DNA from: Monosporascus cannonballus
Taxonomy: Eukaryota > Ascomycota > Sordariomycetes > Xylariales
Direction of reading: 5' to 3'
DNA: 64,000 bases
Assembly: GCA_004154925.1 (NCBI GenBank)
Contig: QJNS01000072.1
Span: 119,703 to 183,702 of the forward strand
Numbering within the stretch: the stretch's first letter is position 1; each line of letters begins with the position of its first letter. The notes beneath the pieces were generated by a model that ran no database searches, was not told the origin of the DNA, and was given only the letters and a program-made list of their open reading frames with translations. Of the stretch, positions 37,900 to 50,479 are shown one piece after another. The position numbers and the translations under genes are program-made.

Positions 37900-40800
37900 A
37901 TTATGTTTTTATAAATAAATAATACTATTTTTTAATAAATTGTTTTATTATACGATTACGCCCTTATATAATTAGTGTTATACCTATAATTACGTTGTAA
38001 AAGATTTTAAATATAATTTATAAAAAAACCTTAAATATAAAATCGTTATTCTGGGTTTTCGCTTTAAAAGCCTTTATTACGCTGCGAATAAATTAATACC
38101 TTTCCGAGGCTTAGTAATTAACCCAAAGTTCGTAATCGTTACAGAATTTAGATTACGTAATAAATACGATTATATTTCGTAAAAAGCCTTTAAAATATAA
38201 TGGGGAATTTATTTCGAATGTAAAAAAATAAGTTATCGCAAATTCGAATATCTTAAAAAAATTAAAGAGTAATAAACGTACCCCGAAAGTTTATATACGG
38301 CTATTACGTTAAAAGAGGTTATATACCTAGTAATTGCCTCGAAACGACGTATTTTGGCTATAGTAAAAAAAGTTATTTCCGAATAAATTATCCGAAAAAA
38401 TTTCGATAAATATTAATTTGAATTCCATAAATAATTTTTACAAATAAAGAAAATTCCTTATTATATATATATTATTTCTTAAAAACGCGTAAAAAATTAA
38501 TAAATAATATTTTGTAATTAAATAAATTCGGGGGTAAATTATAATACGATATTGTTACGGTTTGAGAGTACCGTACAAGCTCCAGTATATATATAGCTGT
38601 AAGCACCAGGATGATTGCCACAATTGCGATCATTCCACCAATCTTTTGAGCCCCGGTGGTGTAACGGTATGGTGCAGCCGTAACAGATATGCTGCAAAAT
38701 AATTTTTAAAAAAATAATTATTTATTTCGATCAAAAATCGAACTGAAATTAAAAATTTACGTAAGCGATCTTATTATAATATATAAATATATTATATTAT
38801 AAAAACGATTTATAAATTTATTTAATATTACGAAACTAAAAAGATATCGTTTTGTTATTATAAAGGTAAAAAAACCGGATATTATATTAAGGTTTTTATA
38901 ATTTCGAAAAACGAATTCCGTTATTAATTAGTTATTATTTTAATAAAAATAGTAATTCGAATCCGAAAATATTAAATTCGTTAATTTAGTAAAGAAATTA
39001 CAAAATAACATTTTCGCTATAATTATTACGGTTATTATATTTGCGATGCCGGATAAAAAGAATAAAAGATTTATATCGAAAAAATACGAAAAATACGAGA
39101 AAAAATATTACAGTAATTACGCCGATATATTTTTTAAAAATGTAATTATTAAATTATCGAAATATTTATTATATAAATATACGATAAACCTATATAACGG
39201 AAATGAACTTCCTTAAGACTCTTTTTATCTGCTTTTTTAAAAAAAAACTTAAAGCTTTTAAAAAGTTTTTGGAAATAATAGAAAAAAAAATAAATCAGGC
39301 GGAATAATAGCCCAACCGAAGCCCCTGTATTATTTGCCCCTAAAAAAAAATACGTTACGCCTTTGCGTTAATTATAAAAGGCTTAATTAGATAATTTACA
39401 AAAACCGTATTCCGTTACCGTTAATATAAAAAATCTTAGGCCATTTAGTAACTGCCCCTATATATACGAAACTGGACCTGAAAAATGCGTACTGCCGAAT
39501 ACGTATTAAGGAAAATAACGAATAAAAAACAGTTTTTAAAACGAAATATGCCCATTTCGAATACTTAATAATACCGTTTAGATTTTTTATTACCTCGGTT
39601 ATATTTTAGATATATATTAACCAAACGTTAACGGATTTAATAAATAACTTTTATATAATTTACTTTAATATATATTAATATATAGCAAAGATTTAGTAAA
39701 ATACGAATAACATATTTGCGAAATATTCGAAAGCTTAAAAAAATATATATTTTATATATTTTCAAAATTTTTTAATGAGGTTTTAAATTTCGCCGAATAA
39801 CATTAAAATAAAAAAAGGTCGTATCGAGGCCATTAAGACCTAGCAGTTATCGAAAAGCATTTATAATATTCAAGTTTTTTTAGGATTTACAAAATTTTAT
39901 TAAAAATTTATCAAAAATTATACAAAAATATTTGTACCGTTAACGGATCGATTTCGCGAAAAGGCCAAAAAGCTCATATAATTATTCTTCTACAAAAAAA
40001 TAACGTTTAAAATATTTTAAACAGTTTTTATAATAAGAAAAATATTCCGGTATTTTAATCAGTCGTTATTTATTTGTATCGAAATAAATATGTTCGGAAG
40101 AGTTGTTAAAGTAATTATATCCTAGCTTTATAAAAACCGTTAATACCTAATGGTATTTAGGTTCTAAAAAATAATACAGGAAAAGATTCGTTACGTTATA
40201 AAAAATAACGAATTTCTAGCTATCGTCGACGCCTTCGAAAAATAACTTTATTTTATTAATTATTCGCAATTTCTCGTTAAAATTATTATAAATTATTTTA
40301 ACCTTAAATATTTAAAATGGAATTAACGGCTTAATACAAAATAATTAAAATTATTAAATTATTTCGCGGCAATCGATTTCGTTATTACGTTTCGGCCAAA
40401 AAAAATAACCCAGCCAATAATTTATTAAAACGGCTTATCTTATTATAAAGTAACAAAAAAACAAGCCCAGAAAAAAGATAATACCGAAAATAATAAAAAA
40501 AATATTAAAGATAAAAATACCTTAATCGAATTTTAGAACTCTAAATATTTATCGACTTATTAGAAAAATCGTAAGTATTTTGCAAAAAAAATACATACAG
40601 GTCTAAGGATAAGGCGGCCAGGGACGTACCTAAAAAAGTAAGATATATATTAGCTAGGATTACAGGTTGCGAATTGTTCGTCTTACGACAACAAAGTGTT
40701 AATAACGTTATCGAAACGGCGTTACTGTTAAAAAAAGGCCCTGTAATTATTTTGATTTTTAAATTATAACAGAAAAATAAATTCGTCTTTAGTAGAACAT

Positions 40801-42180
40801 AAGAAATTAAACGTTTTAAAAAATGCGTAATAAATAAATAATTATAACGTATCGAGGAAAATAATAGGCTATTAAAATATAAAAGTATAATTTATATGTT
40901 ATATAATCCGGATTTACGTAAAAAGTTCGTTAATTAATATTATAACCTTTTTATAGCAGATTATTTCGGCGTTACAAAAATATATAAGCGGCTAACTTGG
41001 AACTATTTTTAAAAAAATCCAAAAACGAAATATTAAAAATTATTTAAAAAGCTGCTCGGAATATTAAAGATTTAAGGCGGCATAATATCGATTTTACGAA
41101 AAACTCGTTTCGTTATCGATTTCGGATTACTCGTTTAAAGAAATTAATATGGACTTTATTATAAGCCTGTTATTATATATAAGACTATACGGCGTAAAAA
41201 GTTATAATATTATTTTTATTATAATAGATAAAATAATAAAATATATTTATTATATTACAACGACCAAAAAGCTTATTATTAATAATTTTGCTAAAATACT
41301 TTTTATTATATTTTTAATTAATATAATATATCTAATAATATAATTTTTTATTAGAGCCTTTTATTTACGAATAATTTTTGAAAAACGGTTTATAAGTTAT
41401 TTGCGATTAAGCAAAAGCTAAGTACAATCTTTTATTTATAAATAAATAGATAAATAAAATATTAAAATTAATTTTTAAAATACTATTTATAAATATTTTA
41501 CGATTTAAATTAAATAAATTAAATGTAATATTTATTAACGATATAATTTATATATATTAATAATTACTATTTAATAATTAAAATAATATTAATTAAAATA
41601 ATATTTAAATATATATTTTAAACTCTAAAAGATATTTTTATACGGCGAAATTATTTAAAAAGTTTAAGCTTATTAAAATAACCTAGAAAAAAGCTGTAAT
41701 AATATAAACAACATTATAAAGGTAATTTTACAAGGCCTAAAATACGTATAAGAAATATTATAACAAAAACCGTTTAATAAAGGAACTTCGAAAGAAAAAA
41801 TAAATAAAAACTTTTACTAAATATATTAATTAGCAAAGGCTTAATAAAAAGTTTTCGGATAAATATATTAAACCATTTCAAATTACGAAAATTATAAATT
41901 TGAAATTAATTTATAAAATACGATTTTTATTTTTATATAATAAAATCTATAAGGTTTTCTTTATATTACTATTAAAACCGTAATATAATAAAGGTAACTT
42001 TTAAAAAAGCGGAAAAATAATTTCGATATAAAAGCGGAAAAGTATTAAGAAATAAAAAAGATTCTGGCGTACCGAAAGAACCATAATAATAAATAATACC
42101 TTATAAAGTAGAAAGGTTTTTCTTCCGAAAAAAATATATAGAAACTTTATAATTATTTATTAAAAAAAACTTATTACTTC
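37900..42180 (+). pseudogene. Element A gag-pol relic
   Basis: The conceptual translation is broken by many stops but keeps family order. The RT part includes APVLFAPKKKYVTPLR, YTKLDLKNAYCRIRIKENNE and FKTKYAHFEYLIIPF (about 39310-39590). The integrase zinc region shows a degraded IADYFGVTKIYKRLTWNYF (about 40957-41010), and its core begins MDFIISLLL at 41149. The chromodomain retains EK-ILAYRK, YLIK-KGFSSEKNI and LYNYL (about 42045-42160). Conserved Trp codons are now stops (TGG to TAA/TAG). A stop-free run of 64 codons at 41149-41343 is only a fragment of the integrase. Nothing here can encode a working protein. Confidence 0.82.
38553..38685. mobile_element. 133-bp solo LTR (or TRIM-like LTR) nested in element A
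   Basis: It begins TGTTACGG and ends CCGTAACA, perfect 8-bp inverted termini with TG...CA ends, and is flanked on both sides by GATAT (38548-38552 and 38686-38690), a 5-bp target duplication typical of LTR elements. Base composition is balanced and rich in CA and TG, in sharp contrast to the surroundings, so it escaped or postdates RIP. It has no coding capacity. Confidence 0.87.
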
Positions 42181-43796
42181 GTGTAAAACGTTATTAAAAT
42201 AGAAAGAATTAAAGAAAATAAAAGATCCCTTAAAAATACGTTATAATAAAAAAGTCGTAATATAAAAAAACGTTAAGTATTATATATTATTTATTAAAGG
42301 CGTTACCATTAGGTCTTAAAGTATATTTCTCTTTTAATAAGATATTTACGATTTATAGAATATTTTGAAACCAAACTTAAATCCAGTTAATAATAATATT
42401 AAAACGAGAATTATCTAATTATCGTAAAGGTATTTAAACGTTATCGTTATCTTATTTATCGCCTTTATTTATATTTAAAATATCTTTTTCGATAAAAGCA
42501 ATATATTACTTAATAATATTAATAATATATTTAATTTTCCTTTTTGTAAAAAATTAATAATAATTAAAGAGAAAAAGTCGTTAAGTATTTATGTCGAAAG
42601 CGGTACGGATATTCTTTACTTATTTAATATTTTTTTAAAAAAAATTGCAAAAAAACGAGTGACAAAATCGAAAAAACGGCGTTATTACTCTACAAAAGCT
42701 CCGAATAACGAATTTGAAAAATACTTACTTTAACCGCAAAAAATTAAGGCCGAATTAATAACAAATTAATCGTATAATTCGTTACGTAATAATAACCAAA
42801 ATAATTTATACTTTTTTTATATATTTAATAAATTCTATTAAATTTGGATTTAGCTTTAATTTAAAGCTTTTCGGCTTATACGTTAAATTAGTAGAAAATG
42901 TATTAAAATTCCGAAAAAAATTTATTTCGGCCTTATAAAAGGCATAATTCTTTTTGGAAACCTTAGTTTTACCTTCGCCCGCGGTTTGGATTTCGATAAA
43001 ATTCTAAGATATTTCGGCGAAATCGAATGCAAATACGTAAAAAAAACCCGGAACCTGTTATTACGAATTAATAATACCATTTCCGAATAATAATAAAACA
43101 TAAATTTACCTTTATTATAACCTTGTTATTATTTTAGAAAACGATATATTTATTAACATTTTTTAAAGCTTTATTAACCTTATCACGATAAGCTGATATA
43201 CGAATTATAATTATAATATAACAAAGATATAAAGTTTTACGGATGGTTTTAAAGCGAATTATTAACGAAAAAAAAGAGATTATTAAGAAATACCTACAAA
43301 ATACGTATTTGTTTTTTTCTGGAAAAAGTTATTTTAAGATTAGAAACATTCGTAAAAAATTATATCGAGAGCGTAAAAAGCCGAACTAAAAACGAAATAC
43401 AAAAATTTAATTCGTTACTAATTAATAACGGAAGTATACAAAAACCCGTAATAAGCTTAAAAAAGCGAACCTATTACGAACAGATAACAGGTTATATATC
43501 GGCGAACGCAAAAATATTTAAAAAAAGAAATTAAATAAGGGAAAAAAAAGGGTTTATATATACTAAAAACGGTATGTTCAAAAGCGGTAAGGATTTTCTA
43601 CCGGCAGAATTCTCGGTATCTCGGTTATTTTGCTATAAATTCTCCTAAATATATTACCGTATAAAAAGAATCATATAAATTACGTCTTATTACGTCGTAT
43701 TACAGATTATTACTTAATTTCCGTTCGTTACGAAAACGTTATGGCTCCCTAACGGGGATAATTTACCAGTTATAATATATAATAAAGCAGCCTTAA

Positions 43797-43822
43797 TTAG
43801 GCCTTTAAAGGCAAAGGCCTAA
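43797..43822. repeat. Perfect 10-bp inverted repeat before the element A right LTR
   Basis: TTAGGCCTTT and AAAGGCCTAA flank a 6-base spacer, ending just before the purine tract that precedes the right LTR. It survived in otherwise mutated DNA. Confidence 0.55.
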
Positions 43823-43836
43823 GGGAGAGAAAGCTT

Positions 43837-44052
43837 TGTTAGGGGTTAAGAAAATGTACTAAGAAAATGTGCGTATTATAAAGGAGATATTAAGCATTCT
43901 ATACGTTATCTTTACGCAATTACTACAAAGAAAATGCGGGGTAATTGCTTTATAGGTAATTACTTACTTCTTTCTTCGGGAAAAAAGACAAGCTTTAGAT
44001 TGGTCCTTAATATATCCGTATTGTTCCTCTTATTTTAATTTTTAACAAAACA
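43837..44052 (+). repeat. Element A right LTR
   Basis: Same 216-bp length as the left LTR, starting TGTTAGGGGTTAAG and ending TTTTTAACAAAACA. It keeps more G and C than the left copy. Confidence 0.83.
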
Positions 44053-46026
44053 TGTTAATTTTATATAAAACGAAAACCAAACGATTATATGAAATAATAA
44101 ATAATATAAAAGTAAATATTTTATAGTTTTATCGTTAATACATAGAAATATTCTAATTTTAAAAGTAAATTTTATTTATACAATTTAAAAAGTATTTAAA
44201 TATTATTGCAAAAATATATTTAATAATAATTTAATGTAAAAAATTTATTAATATAATAATAACTTATTTATATTTATTTTTAATATAATTATTTTTATTT
44301 TTATTGTTTTACTATTAGATCTTTTTGAAAAATAATGAAATTATTATTTAATTATTAACTATATAGTTTTCGCATTTATAAAGCTTTGAAATAATATACT
44401 TATTATTATATAATTGCTAATCGAAATATAATTATAATTTACGTGTATTTTATTATCTACTAAGGTAAATCGATAATATAAAATTTATTAATTATATTAA
44501 ATATATATATTATTAATTTTAAATTTAAAACAAATTGTTCTTACAGAATAGAACAACACATTTATAATAGTTCAGAAATAATTAATTAAGAAATACGTTA
44601 GTATTTGTATTTTGTTAAAAAATTCTATTTAATTTTCTAGATAATTAAATTTTAATATCTTTGAAAAAACAATATTTTAAAACTACTTGAACGTTATTCT
44701 ATTTTTTATATTAATAGTTATAATTTAAATAAAATGAACTGTTTTCGAACTTAAAATAAATATATTTATTAATATTAATATAATTTAAAATAAAAATATA
44801 TATAACGTTTGAAACAACTACTTTATATATTTGAATCTATATATTTTCATTTATTATTTTCATAATTTGAATAAAACCTTTTGCAATTAATATATCTTAA
44901 AAGTTTATTTTATAATTACCGATTAATAAATTGATTTTCTTCTTAATTAAAACAGTTTTAAATAATAATTTTTGTAAAGGATTTCTAAAATATTAGAAAT
45001 ATTAATTTAAATCTTTTTAATAGTTATTAACAAGTTATATTTTAATTATTTAAAAAGCTAAAAACTATTTTCTAATAACTAATCGACTCGTTATTAATTT
45101 AGAATTTTTTAACTATTTAAAAACTAGTTATCTAGGTTTTTAAAATAAATTACAATGCTATATAAATTATTAATCTATATTATTATTATTTTAATGTTTT
45201 TTTGGCGTTTTTGTCAATTTCGGAATTTATTTTATTGTTTGCCGTATTACTATTAGGTATTAATCAAAAATCTATTATCCTATATCTTGTCTAATTCTAT
45301 CAATTTTATATACTGTTTTCTTAAAGCTTTTAAGAAAAAAATGTTATTTTTTAATTATAAAAAATATTAACTTTAATATTTATTACGTAAAATCGTTATA
45401 ACTTTTATAATAGTTTTTAAACTTATAATTTTATAAGTATATATATTACAATTTGAATTATAAGTAAATTTAATTTTATTATTATTTTAAATAAATTAAT
45501 CGATTAATTTATCGTATTTATTTTTTCGAATTATACGAGACTTTCGATAATCGAAATCTTATTATATATATAAAAACGACATTAATTTTTTAAAATATCA
45601 GATTACTTAAAGTTTTATTTGTTTAACAAATTACTATAATATTAGATTAATATTAATATATATTTATTCATTAAACAAGTGTATTTTTAATTTGTAATTA
45701 CTTTTCAAAAGATTTTAAATTTTGAGCGCTTTATAAATAAAAAAAATATTAATAATATAAATATTATTTAATTCGTTTTTTTAAAAAAATACATGTATTT
45801 ATTATTAATAAATAGCTAGTATTATTATACTAATAGTTAATTAATTAATATTTTAATAAATACATTTCTTAATTATTAAATATAAAGAATAATAATTACG
45901 TTATTATATTAAACTAATTATGCACGTTTTCGTAACGTGTATTACTTTTGTATAACTTAGTAACTATATATATATTCTAATTAAAAGATAGCTTTTCTAT
46001 ATTTAATGCGCTAATTTATACCCAGC
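44053..46026. other. AT-rich degenerate spacer
   Basis: About 2 kb of heavily TA-biased sequence. I see no LTR, gene or coding relic that I can name. Confidence 0.6.
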
Positions 46027-46451
46027 TGTAACGAACCTGTCATACATCCACCTGGAGGTATGAGCAGTATCCGAAATGGGATCTTGATTTGCAGGTAACA
46101 ATAGGGCGAGGAATAATTCACTGGGGTTCTGTTCGTTAAAGAGATTTAAAGTACTCTTCCCTCAATTAGAGAACGGTGCAGTTGCCTCTGAACTGAGAGC
46201 TTAGATTCATAGCTAAGGAGCGAAACTAAGTAGGTGCTATTTATATGAGAGACCGATTCATTATATATCCCAATTCCTAAAGTGAGTGTGTCGTGGATCT
46301 GTTGGATCTGTGTGATCTGGTCCCCAGATCACCCAGATCATCCAGATCACCTTTAAAAGCCAAGCCTCCCGTCCGGAGTTTAGCCGCGACAGGTCCGCGC
46401 TAGGCCTTAAAAGTTGGTCTCCTCGAGACAGGAACCCCTGTTCCTGTAACA
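46027..46451. mobile_element. 425-bp solo LTR with perfect target duplication
   Basis: It starts TGTAACGAACCTG, ends CCTGTAACA and is flanked by CCAGC on both sides (46022-46026 and 46452-46456). Composition is near normal within the AT-rich desert, so it inserted after, or escaped, the mutation wave. It contains a GATCTG-rich inverted repeat (46293-46351). A 63-codon open frame on the minus strand (46261-46452) is an accident of the balanced composition. LTR size and ends fit a copia- or gypsy-type element; no internal part remains, consistent with LTR-LTR recombination. Confidence 0.87.
46293..46351. repeat. GATCTG-rich inverted repeat inside the solo LTR
   Basis: The left arm (46293-46320) has three GATCTG units and the right arm (46324-46351) has three CAGATC units, with a 3-base loop. 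About 22 of 28 positions can pair. Confidence 0.7.
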
Positions 46452-46456
46452 CCAGC

Positions 46457-47487
46457 TAGCTGATAGATATTCTAGTACCACATATTACTCTGACTAATAT
46501 TACACTCAAATTGATTAGTTTCTTTTCTGATCAGAGTGATTCGAAGATGTGTAATTTATTACTCGATTAAAAGATTTATTCTTTTATTAAAATTAATAAC
46601 TTAAAACTCTTATTAATTTAATTCAAAAACTAAAACGGCAAAAATAAAACCACAATAATAAGTTATAATTATTCATTTTATCCAAAATATTTTTATATAA
46701 ATTCCCTATATTCTATTTTAAAAATTCTATTATTAAATAATAATATTAATTAATTATAAAAATAAGCGGACGGTGATATTGACATAAAACTTCTACCGTT
46801 TTAATCTAAACTTCTATTAAACTATTTCTAACAAAGAAATATATATATATATATATTAATAATTTACTTTAATGAATAATAGTTTACTTATTATATAAGA
46901 TATTATATTTGTAATAAAGTTAGCACTACCTATACGGCTATATTGCTTAATATTATGAAGAATTTTCTTTTTTTCGCTTTTAGCTTAAACTTACGTATTG
47001 TAAGAGAATAGAAAAAGCTAGCTATTTTGCAAATAATTTAAAAGTTTAGTAGTTCTAACGCTGGTTATATTAAAAGTCGTTATTTATATCTAAGTAGAAA
47101 GCGCCTAGAGGTCTTTTTTTACACGCGTTTTATACTTTTATTAATAAGTTTATTTATAATTTTTAAAATTTCACTTTTTTTTAAAAAATATATTTAAAAA
47201 AATATTTTTATTTTATAATTATATTTTTCTTTTTAGAATTTATTTAGTTGTATATTTATATCTTATTTGAAATTAAATAAATCTACGTTTAATTTTGCGT
47301 TCTTTTTAATATTATTTTATAATTTTTTTTTAAAAATTGTATTAAATTTAAGCTAATTTTTATAATATTAACAGCTTAACTACTTTATTTATATTTTTAT
47401 ATAGAGATTTGTAAAATTAATTTATTATTAGAATTCAATCAATTAACAGTTTATATAAATTGTAATTATTATTTTATAGTTATAATA
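46457..47487. other. AT-rich degenerate spacer before element B
   Basis: About 1 kb of TA-rich sequence with an (AT)n run near 46838-46857. No gene or LTR recognised. Confidence 0.55.
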
Positions 47488-47864
47488 TGTTACGACCTAA
47501 CAGGCTCTAGTCTTAGGAAACAGTTAACAAGAATAACACGGACCATTTTCCGGGTTACGTAACAGATGCTTAGTAAAGATCTGCTAAATACGAATAATCA
47601 GCATTAAGTAACTGCTTAATAAAAATTTACTACGTACAAATAAATAAAGATAAATAATAGATCCGAAATTAAAATATATACACTTATTATCTTTATAATT
47701 TAAACAATTTTAATTTATAATATAATATTATTATTTAAAATATTTTTGATATTATAAAACGTAATACGGTATTATATTTATTGCTTAAAATCTTAGAATA
47801 CTTTTGTTAATATAAACTCGTACGATTAAGGTTTAATAATTGGTTAAACCCCTTAGCCGTTATA
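47488..47864 (+). repeat. Element B left LTR, 377 bp
   Basis: It pairs with 59597-59927. It is about 46 bp longer because a segment around 47570-47640 looks internally duplicated (GCTTAGTAAAGATCTGCTAAATACG followed by GCTTAATAAAAATTTACTACGTACA). The right LTR has one such unit. Confidence 0.8.
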
Positions 47865-47929
47865 CGTTATAAGTTTTTATTTAGTAATACCGTTAAACTC
47901 TGAGCAATATCGTCGACGTTATGTTTACC

Positions 47930-50246
47930 AGTAAGCAGCCCAAATAGCCTATTTACCAGGTCCCTGATAACACGGATATTGGAATAAAATTAGAAAAGAA
48001 AAAACCTCGACTTTTTTATAAAGAAGTTTTTCGACGTCTAAATGTTATAAACGGACGCATCTTTTAGCTTAAAAGAAATAATAATAATTTTACGACGTTC
48101 TTTTAAGCCGCTCATAAAAAACTTAAGAAAAAAAAAGAAAACTGCCGAAACCGGAAAACTCTTTTAAGCAAACCAGATTATTCGGCTAAATTTTACCAAG
48201 AAGCTAAGAAAAGTCTTTAAGCTTTTTAAGCCAGAATTTTTTAACGAAATCTTAAATAAATTATAATTATTTTAAACTTAATACCGAATATATTTCGAGT
48301 ATTTTTTTTATTCGATTTATTATGTCTATTATACGAATAAAATTCGCAATCGGACGATTTACTAGAAATACGACCACTTAATTCGAATCCGCTATAAGGG
48401 AATACGTCATTTTATTAATCAAAAATCGAGATCCGAAAATAATACGAATTTATAATAATTACGAATAATTTAAATAAGTACTAACAAAACTTTTCGAAAT
48501 AATAAACGAAAAAATAAAGGCCAAAATATAAATCCAGTAATAACGATAAAAAGAATTAATATCTATTTACAGCAATAAATTAATTTAATTAGGTATTAAA
48601 TTAAATTAACAATAAGAAAAATTAATAACTAAGTTTTTCGACGGCTTAAAAAAATATAAAAAAAATTAAATTCGATCGATCTAATTATTTATCGGATTAT
48701 ATTGTTATAACAATTAAGATTAACGATCGATAATACGCTTAACGTATTAAAAGCACCAAAGGAAAAAATAACAACAAATCTCGATATACGGCTAATACCA
48801 GCGCTTTTCGACGCGGCAACATTTTTTACGATACAGAACTAGAGCTAGATCAAATATTTTAATTGTAATAAGATGGGACATAAAGTAACGCAATATAAGG
48901 CACCTAAGAAACCCCGTTAAAATAACTAAAAACTAATACCTAAAGGATAATCTAAAAAAAACAGAAAAATGAAAGCAAACCTATTATTATGATTTAGCTT
49001 AAATATATATCAGGTTTCCTATAGCGAGAAATCTAATAGAGAATACGAAAAGCTAGAAAGCTGGTTTAATAAATATTACGAATATAACAAAAAGTATTAT
49101 AAAGGTAATTACGCGAATATTAAGATTAAATAGAAAAAATCTATTCCAAAACTCTTTATCGATACGGCAGAATATATGCCATATATTGTCGACGATGAGA
49201 ATATCCTAATTACGAAAAATAGAAACAGTATATTTATAAACGGATTACTCGTATATACTATAAAGGAATCGATTTTCTTAATCGTATTAGAAATAATAAG
49301 AACGATAAACAATAATATTAATATTTTCGATTTATAGCCCTAGAAGATATTTAGCAATTGGTCGAAATAAAAAGCTGGCCCGAAAAAAATAATATCTGCA
49401 GAAAAACATTTTTTTATTATTACCAGAAATATAATTACTAAAGGAAAAAGGAATTAATTTAGTACATAATGAAAAAATATTGCTAAAAAGCTATTATAGA
49501 TTTTTATTTTTAATTGTCATTTATTATAGATTTTTACGAAAAATAGTTATTAAGGAAAAAATGTACCAATTTACAGGCGAACTTTGGAATAATAATTAGG
49601 ACGACGCATAATGAAATATAATTGTAAATATAAAAAAATGTTTTACTTAATAAAAAAACTATAATAAAATTAAAACCAGCTGATATAGTTCGAAAAAATA
49701 ATATACAGGTAATAACGACAAATATAACAGCTTAATGTATTAAACGCAAAACCGTAGATAAAGCTCGATAAACTCGAAAAAAAGATTAAAAAAAATTATC
49801 TGTAAAAAAGCTATAGGATAACGAAACCCAAAGAAATTAAAGAAAACTCCTAAAAAAAACTTTAAACGCGATAATAAAAGCCGTTAATAACCTTATCACT
49901 TTGGATATATAAATCGGAATATACTGGTATACTGTAATAGTAGACTGCGAAACTTTAAACGGGAATTATATTGTACCGGATATGGTTAATAAGCTTAAAT
50001 TGATATAAAGATATAAGTTAAACCCTTATATAATAACGAATATCGAAAGTTAAAAATTCGCTTACGATAATAAGAAAATTATACGCGAAATTAATTACTT
50101 CGAGATTTTTATTTAAAGACAATATTAAATAGTTAATTTCGATATTGTTTTATTTAGAAATTATGATAAGATTTTAAAATTACTATAAATACGCCAGTAC
50201 GGAGTTTTAATTAATAAAGGGACTGGCTAGGTAAGGTTTACCTTAT
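47930..50246 (+). pseudogene. Element B gag/protease-side relic
   Basis: The plus strand carries a degraded capsid-like region rich in charged codons. At about 48864-48910 a CCHC zinc knuckle can be read as F-N-C-N-K-M-G-H-K-V-T-Q-Y: the first and last Cys positions are now Phe and Tyr, as G-to-A or C-to-T changes would give. The frame is closed many times. It ends at the element C insertion point. Confidence 0.65.
50242..50246 (+). repeat. Target-site duplication of element C, left copy (CTTAT)
   Basis: CTTAT here is repeated exactly at 55891-55895, directly outside the two element C LTRs. Confidence 0.85.
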
Positions 50247-50434
50247 TGTGATGGGGCTGTATGGAGCCCTATTATAAAACACCGGACAAACGCCGATACC
50301 AAGCAGCATTAGCGCAGCGCCTTATATGCGAACATATATAATTATATTTTCGTTTTCCCTTCCTTTTCTCTTTAGTTAAAAAATAAACTTTTATTAACAA
50401 CTGATTACAAATCGCTTAAATAAAACCTTTTACA
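50247..50434 (+). repeat. Element C left LTR, 188 bp
   Basis: It starts TGTGATGGGGCTG and ends CCTTTTACA. It shares CAGCGCCTTATATGCGAAC and GAGCCCTATTAT with the right LTR. Confidence 0.88.
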
Positions 50435-50479
50435 TATTTTCTAGTTTAGTATTTAATAAAGCAAAAAATATTCGAGATT

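Larger units (their letters stand above)
36802..44052 (+). mobile_element. Element A: RIP-degraded Ty3/gypsy chromovirus with two LTRs
   Basis: Two 216-bp direct repeats (36802-37017 and 43837-44052) bound 7251 bp. Between them, in order on the plus strand, are relics of reverse transcriptase (about 39290-39700), the integrase zinc and core region (about 40900-41400) and a chromodomain (about 42045-42180). That order (RT before integrase, chromodomain at the end) is the chromovirus branch of Ty3/gypsy. A purine run AAGGGAGAGAAAG just before the right LTR fits a polypurine tract. Every frame is full of stops. Flanking 5-mers do not match, so no target duplication can be claimed. A solo LTR interrupts it at 38553-38685. 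Confidence 0.87.

Noticed and set aside
36797..44057. Target-site duplication for element A
   Set aside because: The flanking 5-mers (GTTTT and TGTTA) do not match and cannot be reconciled by C-to-T or G-to-A change alone.
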